Source: Serratia ureilytica (lineage in GTDB: Bacteria; Pseudomonadota; Gammaproteobacteria; Enterobacterales; Enterobacteriaceae). Taken from it: a DNA stretch of 64,000 nucleotides. Position numbers and translations under genes: made by a program. This document shows positions 1-9,300 of the stretch, piece by piece. The notes under the pieces were generated by a model. It saw nothing but the letters and a program-made list of their open reading frames with translations. It ran no database searches and was not told the DNA's origin. The stretch's first letter is position 1; each line of letters starts with the position of its first letter. The DNA is taken from positions 62,001 to 126,000 of the forward strand of contig NZ_JABXOF010000001.1 of the NCBI RefSeq assembly GCF_013375155.1, given 5' to 3'.

Positions 1-1221
1 GTAGGAACGTTTGCCGATCCACATATACTGGATGCAGAACACCAGCAGTGAGAACAGCAGCAGGAAGGCGCCGAGGGTGCTGGCGGCCTGATAATCGAGC
101 TGCGAACCGGTGATGTAAAAATAGATTTGCGTCGCCAGCACGTCGAAGTTGCCGCCGAGCACCAGCGGGTTGCTGAAATCAGCCAGCGATTGCACCACCA
201 CGATCAAAAACGCGTTGGCCAGCGCCGGTTTCAGCAGCGGCACGAACACGCCGTTAAAGGTTTGCCAGCGGCTGGCGCGCAGGGTGTAGGAGGCCTCTTC
301 CAGCGAAGGATGAATGGTCTTGATCGCGCCGTCGAGGATCATGAACGCCATCGGGGTGAACGCCAGCACCTGCGCCAGCCAGATGCCGGTAAAGCCGTAC
401 AGCCAGTTGGTGTTGGTCAAACCGAACCAGGCCACCATCCACTCGGTGACATAGCCGGAGCGCCCCATCATCAGCGTGACCCCCAGGCCGACGACGAACG
501 GCGGCGTGACGATGGGCAAGATGGAGAAGATGCGGCCGATAATGGCGCTGCGCTTGGCGATGCGGGTAGTGTAAATTGCCAGCACCAGGCCGAAAAAGGT
601 GCAGCCGGCGCCCACCGCGATCGACAGGGCGATGGAGTTGAGGATCACCTGAATGATATGCGCCTGCGACAGCACGTTCATAAAGGCCAGCGGCGCGAAA
701 GCGCCCGTCTGGTCGGTGAACATCGGAATGAAAATCGCGATGCTCGGCCAGACGATGAAGACGCCGATCAGCGCCACGATGGTGACCAGCGCGCCGATAA
801 CGAAACGGTCGCCGCCCAGCCAGTCGAGGCGGGTCAGCGCCAGCGTCATGATGGCGCCCAGCGCGGTCAACTGCACCAGGGTGGCGTAGCCTAAACCGCG
901 TCCCGCCACCGTGGCGCTGACAACGATAAAGGCCATGCACAGCAGCGCCCAGCCGGCATCGAACGCGTGGCGGCGCCGCTGCTCACGGCCCGCCGCAGCG
1001 TAAGGGCGCAACAGCAGCAGGCTCGGCAGCAGGCACCAAAGCCAGCTGATATTGCGGTGTGACCAGCCGTAGGCCGCGAGGATCTCTTCGCCGGTGGACT
1101 CCAGCAGGCCGTAATCCAGGCTCCAGCTCGGCAGCAGGGCGAACGCCAGCCAGCCAAGCAAAACCCAAAGGGATATCGCATCTCGTTTTTTCACGAGATG
1201 GAGTGCATGTGTATGTGACAT
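1..1221 (-). CDS. afuB: AfuB-like ABC transporter permease (3' end beyond the window)
   Basis: Inner-membrane permease of a binding-protein-dependent importer, read on the minus strand from an ATG at 1221 and open to base 1, so at least 407 residues are encoded here and the C-terminus is missing. The protein is strongly hydrophobic. It contains an EAA-type ATPase-docking loop (residues near LEEASYTLRASRWQTF) typical of the FbpB/AfuB family, whose members are fused two-domain permeases of about 650-700 residues. It follows the binding protein afuA by 67 bp, so it belongs to the same operon. The ATPase (AfuC) should lie just left of the window. The substrate is inferred from the UhpABC-like neighbours to be sugar phosphate rather than Fe3+. 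Confidence 0.88.
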   Translation of the reverse strand, partial: MSHTHALHLVKKRDAISLWVLLGWLAFALLPSWSLDYGLLESTGEEILAAYGWSHRNISWLWCLLPSLLLLRPYAAAGREQRRRHAFDAGWALLCMAFIVVSATVAGRGLGYATLVQLTALGAIMTLALTRLDWLGGDRFVIGALVTIVALIGVFIVWPSIAIFIPMFTDQTGAFAPLAFMNVLSQAHIIQVILNSIALSIAVGAGCTFFGLVLAIYTTRIAKRSAIIGRIFSILPIVTPPFVVGLGVTLMMGRSGYVTEWMVAWFGLTNTNWLYGFTGIWLAQVLAFTPMAFMILDGAIKTIHPSLEEASYTLRASRWQTFNGVFVPLLKPALANAFLIVVVQSLADFSNPLVLGGNFDVLATQIYFYITGSQLDYQAASTLGAFLLLFSLLVFCIQYMWIGKRSY

Positions 1222-1288
1222 AAGTTTCCCGGATGTTCAGGCCGGGCAAGCCGTGAGGCTTACCCGGCAACAGGCGCAGAATGTGGGC

Positions 1289-2320
1289 TTATTTACCCAT
1301 CTTGACTTCGCTGACCCATTTATTGATCAGCGCCTTGCGGACGTCGGTCGAACCGTACTTGTCCATGTCGTAGTTGATCAGCTTCAGGTCGTCGAGCTTC
1401 AGCGAGTTCGGCGAGGTATCGGCGGTGGTGTTGGTCAGGATCTGATAGGACTTGCCTTGCTTCCACGCCAGCTCCTGCGCCTCTTTCGACAACACCCAAT
1501 CCACGAACAGCTTGGCGTTGTCGAGGTTGCGCGCGCCTTTGAGGATGCTGACGCCGCCGATTTCGTAGCCGGTGCCTTCACACGGCGAGATAAGCTCAAG
1601 CGGCGCGCCCTGTTCCTTTTCGAGCGAGTAATCATGCAGGAAACCGATGCCGATCGCCGTTTCGCCGCGGGCGGCGTTGCGCGCCGGGGCAATGCCGGAC
1701 TTGGTGTACTGCGAGACGTTGGCGTTCAGCTGTTTGAGGTAAGCGAACGCCTGATCGTCTCCCCACAGCTGGGCAAAGGTCGCCAGCGCGGTGTAGGCGG
1801 TGCCGGAGCTTTGCGGATCGGCGATTTGAATTTCGCCTTTGTATTCCGGCTTGGTCAGGTCTTTCCAGCACTTGGGCACCGGCAGGTTTTTCTCTTTCAG
1901 GCGCTGGGTATTGACGCCAAAGCCGAGAATGCCGACGTAGACCGCCGAGGAGTAGTTGCCTTTCAGCTTGGCCGGATCGCGGAATTGCGTCATCACCTGG
2001 TCGAGATTCGGCGATTTGTACGGCTGCAGCAGCCCCATTTCACCGGCCTGGGATTGCGGATCGAGCGTACCGCCGTACCAGACGTCCGCCTGCGGGTTCT
2101 TCTTCTCGGCGTCCACTTTCGCCAGCGTACTGCCGGATCCGTTGCGGATGAACGCGGTTTTCACGTCATATTTCTCGCCGAAGGCTTTGGTTTCCGCTTC
2201 GCACATTTCATTGGTGGCGCTGCAGTAGACCACCAGGCGGCCCTTGGCGTGCGCGGCGCCGCTCAGGGTCGCCAGCGCTATGCCGGACGCTATCAGGGTA
2301 GTGACCCACGTTTTTTTCAT
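1289..2320 (-). CDS. afuA: AfuA-like periplasmic binding protein (probable hexose-phosphate binder)
   Basis: Periplasmic solute-binding protein of 343 residues with a clear signal peptide ending near AHAKG. The mature part resembles the FbpA/AfuA family: a motif near residue 30 reading VYCSATNEMCEAETKAF and the stretch QADVWYGGTLDPQSQAGE. The family was once annotated as ferric-iron binding, but characterised AfuA proteins bind hexose and heptose phosphates (established knowledge). The start ATG at 2320 overlaps the uhpC-like stop (ATGA), with AAGGA eight bases upstream, so translation is coupled to the sensor gene. The same reading frame stays open far upstream, but that part is only the antisense-side shadow of the MFS gene. 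Confidence 0.88.
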   Translation of the reverse strand: MKKTWVTTLIASGIALATLSGAAHAKGRLVVYCSATNEMCEAETKAFGEKYDVKTAFIRNGSGSTLAKVDAEKKNPQADVWYGGTLDPQSQAGEMGLLQPYKSPNLDQVMTQFRDPAKLKGNYSSAVYVGILGFGVNTQRLKEKNLPVPKCWKDLTKPEYKGEIQIADPQSSGTAYTALATFAQLWGDDQAFAYLKQLNANVSQYTKSGIAPARNAARGETAIGIGFLHDYSLEKEQGAPLELISPCEGTGYEIGGVSILKGARNLDNAKLFVDWVLSKEAQELAWKQGKSYQILTNTTADTSPNSLKLDDLKLINYDMDKYGSTDVRKALINKWVSEVKMGK

Positions 2321-3621
2321 TGTTTTATCCTTCTCTCGGTAGAGGTGGTAACGCTCGCCATCAGCAGCGGCATCAGCAATAAACCCATAAGAACGGCGGC
2401 GATCGACAGCAAACTGAACATGCCTGACCAGCCGTAGCCTTCGATGACCCGCGACAGCGGCCAGCCCGCCAGCGCCGCCCCCAGATAGGCGAACAGGCCG
2501 AGAAAGCCGGTGATGGAGCCCGCGGCGCCTTTGTGCCCGCATTCCACGGCGGCGAGGCCAATCAGCATCTGTGGGCCGAAGACAAAAAAGCCCACCGTAA
2601 AGAAACAGCCCGCCAGCAGCGCGTAGTGGTGCACCGGCGCCAGCCACAGCGCGGCGACGGACACCATCAGCCCGAGCGTGAACAGCAGAATCATCGGCGC
2701 GCGCTGCCCGCCGAACAGCACATCCGAGCCCCAGCCGGCGAACAGCGCGCCGAGCAGGCCGCCTATCTCGAACAGCATCACTGTCGCATTGGCGCTGAGC
2801 AGGTTGACGCCGTGGCTTTCCGTCAGCCACAGGTTGCCCCAGTCGTTCAACGCAATGCGGATCAGGTAGACCAGCACGTAAGAGACGCCGAGCAACCAGA
2901 TCATCGGGTTCTTCAGCATCGTGGTGCGCAACATTCGCCACAGCCCCATCGGCGGGCTTTGCTGTTCCTGGCGCAGCTCCAGCGGATCGTGGCGCCACTG
3001 GCCGACCGACGGCAGGCCTTCTTCCTGTGGCGTGCCTGTCAGCTGCCGCGTGAGCCAGATGCCCAGCACCATGCTGACGGCCCCCGGGATCAACATCGCC
3101 GCCTGCCAGCCCCAGCGCTGGGCGGCGAAGGCGCTGATCAGCGGCACAATCGCGCCACCGAGGTTGATCGACATATTCCAGCAGCCCCACCAGAAGCCGC
3201 GCTCGTTGCGCGAATACCAGTGGGTCAGCAGCCGCGCGCAGGGCGGCCAGCCCCAGCCCTGAAAGAAGCCGTTCAGCGCCCAGACCGCCAGCAGCAGCGT
3301 CAGCGATTCGCCGAAGGCGAACGCCACGTTCAGCAAACCGGTGGCGAACAGGCCGATCCCCATAAACCCGCGCTGCCCATGGCCGTCGTGCCACAACCCG
3401 GCGACGAATTTCGACAGGCCGTAGCTCAGATAAAACAGCGAGCCGAGCAGGCCGATGTCTCCTTTATCCAGCCCCAAATCCGTTTGCAGCGCCGGCAGCA
3501 CGTAATTCACGCTTTTGCGCGTCAGGTAAAAGGCGGCGTACCCGATGACCATGTACAGCAGCAGCCGCGGGCGCAGCGCGCGGTAACGATGATCGATTTC
3601 AGATGCTGAGCGTGCTTGCAT
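2317..3621 (-). CDS. UhpC-like MFS sugar-phosphate sensor/transporter
   Basis: Twelve-helix major facilitator protein of 434 residues, very close in length and sequence to UhpC, the membrane sensor for external glucose-6-phosphate. Shared stretches include YFLTRKS-type residues in helix 1, FFQGWGWPPCARLLTHWYS, NDWGNL and FFTVGFFVFGPQMLIGLAA. Known UhpC acts with UhpB to signal substrate rather than for bulk uptake. Here it sits between a UhpB-like kinase and the AfuAB importer, so it most likely senses the phosphorylated sugar that AfuABC imports. The start at 3621 follows a strong GGAGG. It could instead be an active sugar-phosphate antiporter of the UhpT/PgtP family. Confidence 0.87.
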   Translation of the reverse strand: MQARSASEIDHRYRALRPRLLLYMVIGYAAFYLTRKSVNYVLPALQTDLGLDKGDIGLLGSLFYLSYGLSKFVAGLWHDGHGQRGFMGIGLFATGLLNVAFAFGESLTLLLAVWALNGFFQGWGWPPCARLLTHWYSRNERGFWWGCWNMSINLGGAIVPLISAFAAQRWGWQAAMLIPGAVSMVLGIWLTRQLTGTPQEEGLPSVGQWRHDPLELRQEQQSPPMGLWRMLRTTMLKNPMIWLLGVSYVLVYLIRIALNDWGNLWLTESHGVNLLSANATVMLFEIGGLLGALFAGWGSDVLFGGQRAPMILLFTLGLMVSVAALWLAPVHHYALLAGCFFTVGFFVFGPQMLIGLAAVECGHKGAAGSITGFLGLFAYLGAALAGWPLSRVIEGYGWSGMFSLLSIAAVLMGLLLMPLLMASVTTSTERRIKQ

Positions 3622-3705
3622 AGCCGCCTCCCTGGTGCTGACTATAAGAAGGTGAAAAGGAAAGGGGATGAGATAAAGTCCGGAGTGGCTAAGACTTTTT
3701 CCTAG

Positions 3706-5247
3706 TTAGTCGGCGGTTTGTTGCAAATTTGTGGGCAGGTTAACAATTACCCGGGTGCCGCGCTGCGTTTCCAGCGTCAGTTCGCCGCCGAGCGCGCTGA
3801 CCCGTTCGCGCATTCCCTGAATGCCGAAGCCCGGCGCGTTGCCCGCATGGATGCCGACGCCGTTGTCCCGTACCTCGAGGTGCAAAATGGCGCCTTGCTG
3901 ATACAAAACGATGGCGACTTCGCTGGCCTCGGCGTGTTTGCACACGTTGTTGAGCAGCTCTTGCAGCAGCCGGTAGAGGGTGAAGCGCACCGTCTCGCCG
4001 GCGGGCGTGTCGGTCAGGCGGTAGTCGAAACGGCAACGGATGCCCCGTTCGCTAAAGGCGAATTCGCTCAGCAGGTGGTGAAGCGCGTCTTTGAACGCCA
4101 GCTCGTCCAGCGCGGGCGGGCGAAGTTGGCGCAGCAGCTGGCGCGTGGAGTGATGAATGCGCCGGGCGAGATCGCCTATCTGGTTCGCGGCGGCCTGGGT
4201 TTGCGCCGGATCGCGCGCCCGCTTGACCAGCTGCGACTGAATTTGAATGGCGGTGATGTTCTGGCCGATTTCATCGTGCAGCTCGCGCGCCAGGTTCTTT
4301 CGCGTGTCTTCTTCGGTGTGGATCAGTTTTTCGGTCAATGCCCGCCGCGCCGCCAACTCTTCTTCCAGGCGTCGGCGATAGTGGTGCAGGTTTTGCGCCA
4401 GGTGCTGCTGACGGCTGATGGCAATGCCCAGACCGATGCCGAGCAGCGCCTGGGTCGCCAGAAAGATTTCCAGCTCGACCAGATTGCCGAACCCCACGCC
4501 GACCTGCCGCGCGAGGGTGATCATCATGCTGCCGAGCAGGCCGGACAGCACGCCGCCCTGCCAACCGAACTTCCACGCCATCACCACGTTCGGCAAAAAC
4601 ACCACGATCAGCAGCAGGCGCTCGATTTCCGGCGACAGCACCATCTGCGTACCGATGCCGATAACGAAAAACAGGCTGCACCAGATGATTAAGGACGCGC
4701 GCAGCGGCGGGTTGGCGGTGTCCAGCCCCAGCAGATGGTAGCGGTGCTGCTGGCGCAGAAATTCAAAGATCAGGTAGACGAACGGGGTCAACAAAACACC
4801 GCCGGTAAACGACGCCAGGCCGAGCAGCATCGCCGGGCTCTGCGCGAAAGGCGACAGCAGGGCGGTATTGAGCAGCGAGGCGGCGGTCACTGCGGCCAGC
4901 AGCAGCGTCAGCCGTTGCCAGTAGAGCGGAAAACGGCGCCAGACCCGTTGCGCGAGCGCGGCCGGGATCAGGGTGATGAACGGGGCGGCCAGCAGGCCGT
5001 AGCCGCTCAGCAGGCGTTCGCCGTGCAGCCAGAACAGCAGCAGCACCGGCGGCGCTATCAGGGCGGGCCAATAGCGCCGCCCCAGCAAGATCAGCAGCGC
5101 GAGATAGACGCCGTGGGGCAGAAACAGCGCCGCCTGATTGCCGTTGTGGGTCAGATAGAAACCGAGCGTCCACAGCATCAGCCAGCCGCTGCCCCAGGCC
5201 AACAGGATAAACAGCGAGATAACCCAGCGCCGTGAGCGGAGTGACAT
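3706..5247 (-). CDS. UhpB-like MASE1-type sensor histidine kinase
   Basis: Membrane histidine kinase of 513 residues. Residues 1-280 form about eight hydrophobic helices (MASE1-like, as in UhpB). A short coiled stretch follows, then a HisKA_3 dimerisation domain with phospho-acceptor His324 (RELHDEIGQN), then an HATPase with N-box ELLNNVCKH, DNGVGI and GFGIQGMRERV. This is the NarL-type kinase architecture. The start at 5247 overlaps the stop of the response regulator gene as ATGA, so I prefer it to a longer form beginning 21 codons upstream. The partners are the UhpA-like regulator before it and the UhpC-like sensor after it. Confidence 0.9.
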   Translation of the reverse strand: MSLRSRRWVISLFILLAWGSGWLMLWTLGFYLTHNGNQAALFLPHGVYLALLILLGRRYWPALIAPPVLLLFWLHGERLLSGYGLLAAPFITLIPAALAQRVWRRFPLYWQRLTLLLAAVTAASLLNTALLSPFAQSPAMLLGLASFTGGVLLTPFVYLIFEFLRQQHRYHLLGLDTANPPLRASLIIWCSLFFVIGIGTQMVLSPEIERLLLIVVFLPNVVMAWKFGWQGGVLSGLLGSMMITLARQVGVGFGNLVELEIFLATQALLGIGLGIAISRQQHLAQNLHHYRRRLEEELAARRALTEKLIHTEEDTRKNLARELHDEIGQNITAIQIQSQLVKRARDPAQTQAAANQIGDLARRIHHSTRQLLRQLRPPALDELAFKDALHHLLSEFAFSERGIRCRFDYRLTDTPAGETVRFTLYRLLQELLNNVCKHAEASEVAIVLYQQGAILHLEVRDNGVGIHAGNAPGFGIQGMRERVSALGGELTLETQRGTRVIVNLPTNLQQTAD

Positions 5248-5876
5248 CAATGCCCCGCCAGCAGCTGATGATCGAGGGCGAAATGCACCAGCTCGATGGT
5301 GCTGTTGCACTGCAGCTTGCCCAGGACGTTGGCGCGATGTACGTGTACCGTTTTATGGCTGAGATCGAGCTTGAAAGCGATCTCCTTTACGCTGTCGCCT
5401 TTGACCAGCAGCTCGAAGATTTCACGCTCGCGCGGGGTCAGCACTTCCAGCGCCGTGGCCGGCTGCTCGCCGCCGCGCAGCGCCCGCAGCGCGTCGGCGC
5501 ACAGGTAATGGCCGCCCATATCGACGGAGCGCACCGCCTGCACCAGCTCTTCCGGCCCGCAGCGTTTGGTCAGATAACCGCTGGCGCCAGCATCCAGCGC
5601 GCTCTGCACGAAGGTGGGGGAGTCATAAATGCTGAGTATGATCGCGCGAAACTGCGGCTTCTGCGCCCGCAGGCGTTTCAACAGGCTCAGGCCGTTTTCA
5701 TCCGGCATGGCGATGTCCATCACCGCGACGCTGACGTCGTCGCGCAGCAGCGCCGGCCAGGCCGCCGCCGCGCTGCTGTATTGCCCCGCCACGTCGATGT
5801 CTGCTTCGAGGCTGAGCAATTGCGCAAAGCCGGAGCGCACCACCACATGGTCATCGACCAGTATCACACGGATCAT
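5247..5876 (-). CDS. UhpA-like response regulator (NarL/FixJ family)
   Basis: DNA-binding response regulator of 209 residues. The N-terminal receiver has acidic residues D8-D9, phospho-acceptor Asp54 (AVMDIAMPDENG) and the SGYLTK lysine. The C-terminal LuxR-type helix-turn-helix contains LTPREREIFELL and KEIAFKLDLSHKTVHVHRAN. The N-terminus resembles E. coli UhpA (DDHVVVRSGFAQLL). The chosen ATG at 5876 puts the protein start two residues before the first beta strand; a GTG three codons upstream is the alternative. It is the first gene of a five-gene minus-strand operon and probably activates the afu genes downstream, by analogy with UhpA and uhpT. Confidence 0.88.
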   Translation of the reverse strand: MIRVILVDDHVVVRSGFAQLLSLEADIDVAGQYSSAAAAWPALLRDDVSVAVMDIAMPDENGLSLLKRLRAQKPQFRAIILSIYDSPTFVQSALDAGASGYLTKRCGPEELVQAVRSVDMGGHYLCADALRALRGGEQPATALEVLTPREREIFELLVKGDSVKEIAFKLDLSHKTVHVHRANVLGKLQCNSTIELVHFALDHQLLAGH

Positions 5877-5999
5877 TTTTCGCACTCTGTTGCCGAATCA
5901 TGATCCTATGATGCCTGCCGCCGCGATGCTGGCAATCAGCCAAGCGCGGTTATGCAATCGATGTAACAGAATCGTAATAAAAGGACGCCGCCCGCGCCG

Positions 6000-6764
6000 T
6001 CAACGATCCACATCGATGGCGAAATGCCGCCACAGCGCGGCTCGCCGTTCCTCTTCCGAATGCAGCGTCGTTTCGTGGCGTTGATGATCTTCGGTCACGA
6101 TCAGCTTCATGTCGCTGAGGGTCACTCGGCCCAGTTCGGTCGGCCGTGAACACACCAGGCGCTGGGTGAAGTGCGACTGCGGCGAGGTGCTGTGGAAGTG
6201 GCACATCTCATCGAATTCATGCGGTTCGCGCGGCTGAACGGTAAAGCGATACAGGGTTTTGGCATGCGAGCGCTGGTCGCCGTTGCGGCGTTCCAGCAGG
6301 TAATATTCGCCTTCCCGCTCCAGGTGGAAGGTGCCGCTGGCCTGCGGTTGCGGCTCGGCAACGACGATTTTGAGCGGCGTCAGGAAGGAATCGCCGAAAC
6401 CGACGTCCACCAGCCAGGCCTGGCCCGCCAGATCCACCCGCAGCGCCAGATGGTCGTAGGGTGGGCCGAAATGGCCGTCGCGCGCGCGGATCTCGCCGGA
6501 GATAAAGCTCACCCTGAAACCGATCTCCCGCAGCAGCAGGGCGAACAGCGTATTCAGCTCATAACAGAAACCGCCGCGGTTACGCTCGACCACTTTGCTG
6601 AACAGCGCTTCGGGCGCCAGCTGAATACCCTGATGATAAATAATGCTCAGGTTCTCGAACGGCACGCTCAGCATGTGGCGATGATGCAGCTGTTGCAACG
6701 TGGGGAGATCGGGGCGGGCGACGCCGGTAAAGCCGATATGCTGCAGGTAGCGTTGGGTGTCCAC
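6000..6764 (-). CDS. nat: Arylamine N-acetyltransferase
   Basis: Cytosolic acetyl-CoA-dependent arylamine N-acetyltransferase, 254 residues (family usually about 255-285). The catalytic triad is visible: Cys67 in RGGFCYELN, His105 in PYDHLALRV and Asp120 in WLVDVGFGD. The C-terminal motif VTEDHQRHETTLHSEEER matters for this locus, because a decayed copy of the same DNA occurs about 3 kb away near 9210-9259. It is monocistronic, in the same direction as the flippase gene upstream of it. Substrates of bacterial NATs are aromatic amines and hydrazines; the physiological substrate here is unknown. Confidence 0.92.
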   Translation of the reverse strand: MDTQRYLQHIGFTGVARPDLPTLQQLHHRHMLSVPFENLSIIYHQGIQLAPEALFSKVVERNRGGFCYELNTLFALLLREIGFRVSFISGEIRARDGHFGPPYDHLALRVDLAGQAWLVDVGFGDSFLTPLKIVVAEPQPQASGTFHLEREGEYYLLERRNGDQRSHAKTLYRFTVQPREPHEFDEMCHFHSTSPQSHFTQRLVCSRPTELGRVTLSDMKLIVTEDHQRHETTLHSEEERRAALWRHFAIDVDR

Positions 6765-6853
6765 AGGGTGTCTCGCATGAGAAAAAGTAGGCTTAAAATA
6801 GCGGGCTTTGTGGCGTTTGTGAGCGCATTACGTGCTGCGCCTCGGCAGCCGGA

Positions 6854-8143
6854 TTACTTTCCCGACGGGCGTCTTAGGTAAAGCGCCGGGTTCAGTGAGC
6901 GCAGATGCATTTTCAGTACGGTACCCCGTTGAAAGAGATAGTTGAGTACGGTCAATGACAGCAGTTCGGTCAGCAAGGTGCTGTAAGCGGCGCCCATCAT
7001 GCCGTATTGCCGAATCAGGCCGTATGACAGAGGAATGTTAATGATAAACACCAACAACATTTTGCGGGAAAGGAAGCCGTAACCGGAAAACAGCACGATG
7101 TATTTATAGGCCACGGTCCCCAGGGCGGAGAGCAGGGTGGCGACGGCCAACACCCCCATGGCGGCATAGGCCGCCAGGTATTGCTCGCCGTACAACAGTG
7201 CGATGACCGGTTTGCCCAGCCAAACGATCCCGGCGACGATGGCTAAGGCGATGGCCAGCACCAACCCATTCAGTTTGGCCGCGGCGCGCATCGCGTCTTC
7301 GCGCCGATAGGCGAATATTTTCGCGAAGAACGAGGTGATGACGGCATCGGTAACGAACATCCAGGCGGTCGCCAGGGTAATGGCGACCGAGTAAATGCCC
7401 AGCACCGCGGCGGAAACGAACCACATCAAAAACAGCTGCGCCAGCCGGGTATAGATGGCGATGGAAACATTGGATACCGCCAACGGCAGGCCGCTGGCGA
7501 GCAGATAGCGCACATATTTGCGCCGAATACGGCCGGGGGCCGAAAAGCCCGGATGGCGGCGATGATAAAGGTGATGACGGATCAGATAGGGGATGAGGTA
7601 CACCATCACGATAGGGATGGCCAGAAAGTACAGGTGCAGATCAAAAAACACGATCAGCCAGCGAGCCAACAATGCGCTGGCTAAGCCGGCCACGTTGGCC
7701 AGGGTATTGAAACGCGATTCCAGCCGGGCGTCATGGTAAATGGCGAAGACGTCTTTGAGTGAAAAAAACGAGGCCAGGAATGTGGCGGCGCAAAAGTAAA
7801 AGGTCGTGAAGTCTTCCCGCAGCCCGGTATAAAGCAAGATGATCGCAGAAAAGGCCAGGAAACAGGCTTGCCTCAGCCGGTTGGTGGAGAACATCAGCGC
7901 TGCGCCGGAGCGCGGATTACGGCTAATGCGTTTGAAGAGGATGGTGTCCGACCCCAGCAGCGCCAACGTTTGGGTAATGGCGAAAATCGCCGTGGCAAAG
8001 GTAATCTTTCCGAAGCTTTCCGGCCCAATATATTTGGCCATGTAGGCGGTGATGAATATAACGCCGAGGATTGATACCGTCTTTTCCGCTATCATCCAGG
8101 AAGCGTTTCTTATTATGCTGAAGTCTATGATCTTTAGTTTCAC
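6854..8143 (-). CDS. Polysaccharide flippase (Wzx/MOP superfamily)
   Basis: Integral membrane protein of 429 residues with about twelve hydrophobic helices and the fold pattern of the Wzx / polysaccharide_synt family, which flips lipid-linked sugar repeats to the periplasmic face. Supporting stretches are the amphipathic N-terminus with ASWMIAEKTVSILGVIFITAY and the fifth-helix region. The gene is divergent from the ATP-grasp gene across an AT-rich 155-bp spacer. Its base composition is lower in GC than the flanks, as usual for surface-polysaccharide genes acquired by transfer. No glycosyltransferase or polymerase genes are adjacent, so the sugar it moves cannot be named. Confidence 0.85.
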   Translation of the reverse strand: MKLKIIDFSIIRNASWMIAEKTVSILGVIFITAYMAKYIGPESFGKITFATAIFAITQTLALLGSDTILFKRISRNPRSGAALMFSTNRLRQACFLAFSAIILLYTGLREDFTTFYFCAATFLASFFSLKDVFAIYHDARLESRFNTLANVAGLASALLARWLIVFFDLHLYFLAIPIVMVYLIPYLIRHHLYHRRHPGFSAPGRIRRKYVRYLLASGLPLAVSNVSIAIYTRLAQLFLMWFVSAAVLGIYSVAITLATAWMFVTDAVITSFFAKIFAYRREDAMRAAAKLNGLVLAIALAIVAGIVWLGKPVIALLYGEQYLAAYAAMGVLAVATLLSALGTVAYKYIVLFSGYGFLSRKMLLVFIINIPLSYGLIRQYGMMGAAYSTLLTELLSLTVLNYLFQRGTVLKMHLRSLNPALYLRRPSGK

Positions 8144-8298
8144 TGACGCTTCCCTGAATACCTTATGATATAGGATTATTCCGTTTTTTATCCTTTAATA
8201 ATCACCAAGGCTTTTTTTATATTTTACAATTGAAGTCAATTGCATTTAAACTTTAGCTGGGTCTTTTGTTATGTTGGATTAATGGATGAATCAACGGA

Positions 8299-9150
8299 AT
8301 GAGAAAATTCGTAAAATACTTCTATAAGGTTTCGCCTGACTTTATTTATTATCAGCTGTCGCATTATTTTGCTCACGGAAGCTTTGTCAACTTTTTGAAT
8401 CCTAAAAGTTTTTCCGAAAGGATTTACCACAGAATGCGCTACCCGCGCGAAGAGTTCAGCCTGTTGGCGGACAAGGTGGCGGTGAGGGATTATATATCCA
8501 GTCGCGTTTCGGAAAAATACCTAACGCCGGTCATCATGATAACGGAGAACTTCACTGAGCAAGACTATTTGTCGTTGCCTCAATCTTTTGTTATCAAAAC
8601 AAATAATGCCTCGCAGCAAGTTAAGATTGTCAGAGATAAAGCGCGAGTGAGTTATGATGAGATTGCAAGCACTCTCAAGAAATGGTCAAAAATAACGTAT
8701 TGGAAGCGCTTTCGTGAGAAGCACTATGCGAAGATCCCACTGCAAATTGTGGTTGAAAACCTGTTGGACATCGAACGCGACGGTGAATTGATCGACTATA
8801 AAGTGCATGTTTTTAACGGCAGCCAGCCTTATCTGTTCGTGGAGTTGCTGCGGGGCGGCCCGGAGCCGACGTCGCTGGAGTTTTTGGACCGCCATGCGCA
8901 TCACTGCTTTTTTACCCAGAAAGATATTCCCCAGATCAACACGTTGCACGCGAAGCCTGACTTTTGGGATGAGATGATTGAAGTCGCCCAAGCCGTTGCC
9001 GCCGATCTGGACTACTGCCGGGTCGATTTCTACCTGACGCAAGACAGGCTCTATATCGGCGAGCTGACGCTCACCCCCGGTGCAGGCAATGAAGTGTACC
9101 AACCGCGCGCCACGAACCTGCTGCTGGGCGAGCTGATGGCCAAAACCTGA
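8299..9150 (+). CDS. TupA-like ATP-grasp protein
   Basis: A 283-residue member of the TupA-like ATP-grasp family (ATPgrasp_TupA), found in capsule and teichuronopeptide-type loci. Visible landmarks are FLNPKSFSERIYHRM near the N-terminus, LADKVAVRDYISSRV, QSFVIKTNNASQQ, and the C-terminal metal-site-like strand DYCRVDFYLTQDRLYIGELTLTPGAG. Members are thought to ligate amino acids or decorate polysaccharide; the exact reaction is not known here. The first 400 bp are clearly AT-rich relative to the window, which supports horizontal origin together with the divergent flippase. Confidence 0.82.
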   Translation: MRKFVKYFYKVSPDFIYYQLSHYFAHGSFVNFLNPKSFSERIYHRMRYPREEFSLLADKVAVRDYISSRVSEKYLTPVIMITENFTEQDYLSLPQSFVIKTNNASQQVKIVRDKARVSYDEIASTLKKWSKITYWKRFREKHYAKIPLQIVVENLLDIERDGELIDYKVHVFNGSQPYLFVELLRGGPEPTSLEFLDRHAHHCFFTQKDIPQINTLHAKPDFWDEMIEVAQAVAADLDYCRVDFYLTQDRLYIGELTLTPGAGNEVYQPRATNLLLGELMAKT

Positions 9151-9153
9151 ACG

Positions 9154-9259
9154 CTATGCCGAGCGTTGGGCCAGTTCCCGCAGCCAGCCCAAAAACGCCG
9201 CGGCGTTCCTCTTCGAATGCAGTGTCGTTTCGTGGCGCAGGCGATCTTCAGTCATGAAG
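9154..9259 (-). pseudogene. Hybrid remnant: NAT C-terminus joined to a LysR C-terminus
   Basis: Read on the minus strand, the first part encodes MTEDRLRHETTLHS, nearly identical to the C-terminal motif of the intact nat gene at 6000-6764 (VTEDHQRHETTLHS). DNA identity is obvious by eye, with a one-base deletion after the TCG serine codon. The second part encodes NAAAFLGWLRELAQ and a stop, matching the C-terminus of the LysR protein at 11413 (GAAAFLGWLQALAL); the DNA block GCAGCCAGCCCAAAAACG is shared. No start, promoter or complete domain is present. I read it as a junction between two deleted genes. Confidence 0.7.
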
Positions 9260-9300
9260 CGCATCCCAAGTTGGATGCGTTGAAAACAGGACAGGAAAGA

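Noticed and set aside
1289-3394. A single 701-codon minus-strand frame covering afuA and much of the MFS gene
   Set aside because: Only the last 343 codons look like protein (AfuA with its own signal peptide and ribosome site). The upstream part is an Arg/Ala-rich shadow of the UhpC-like gene in another frame.
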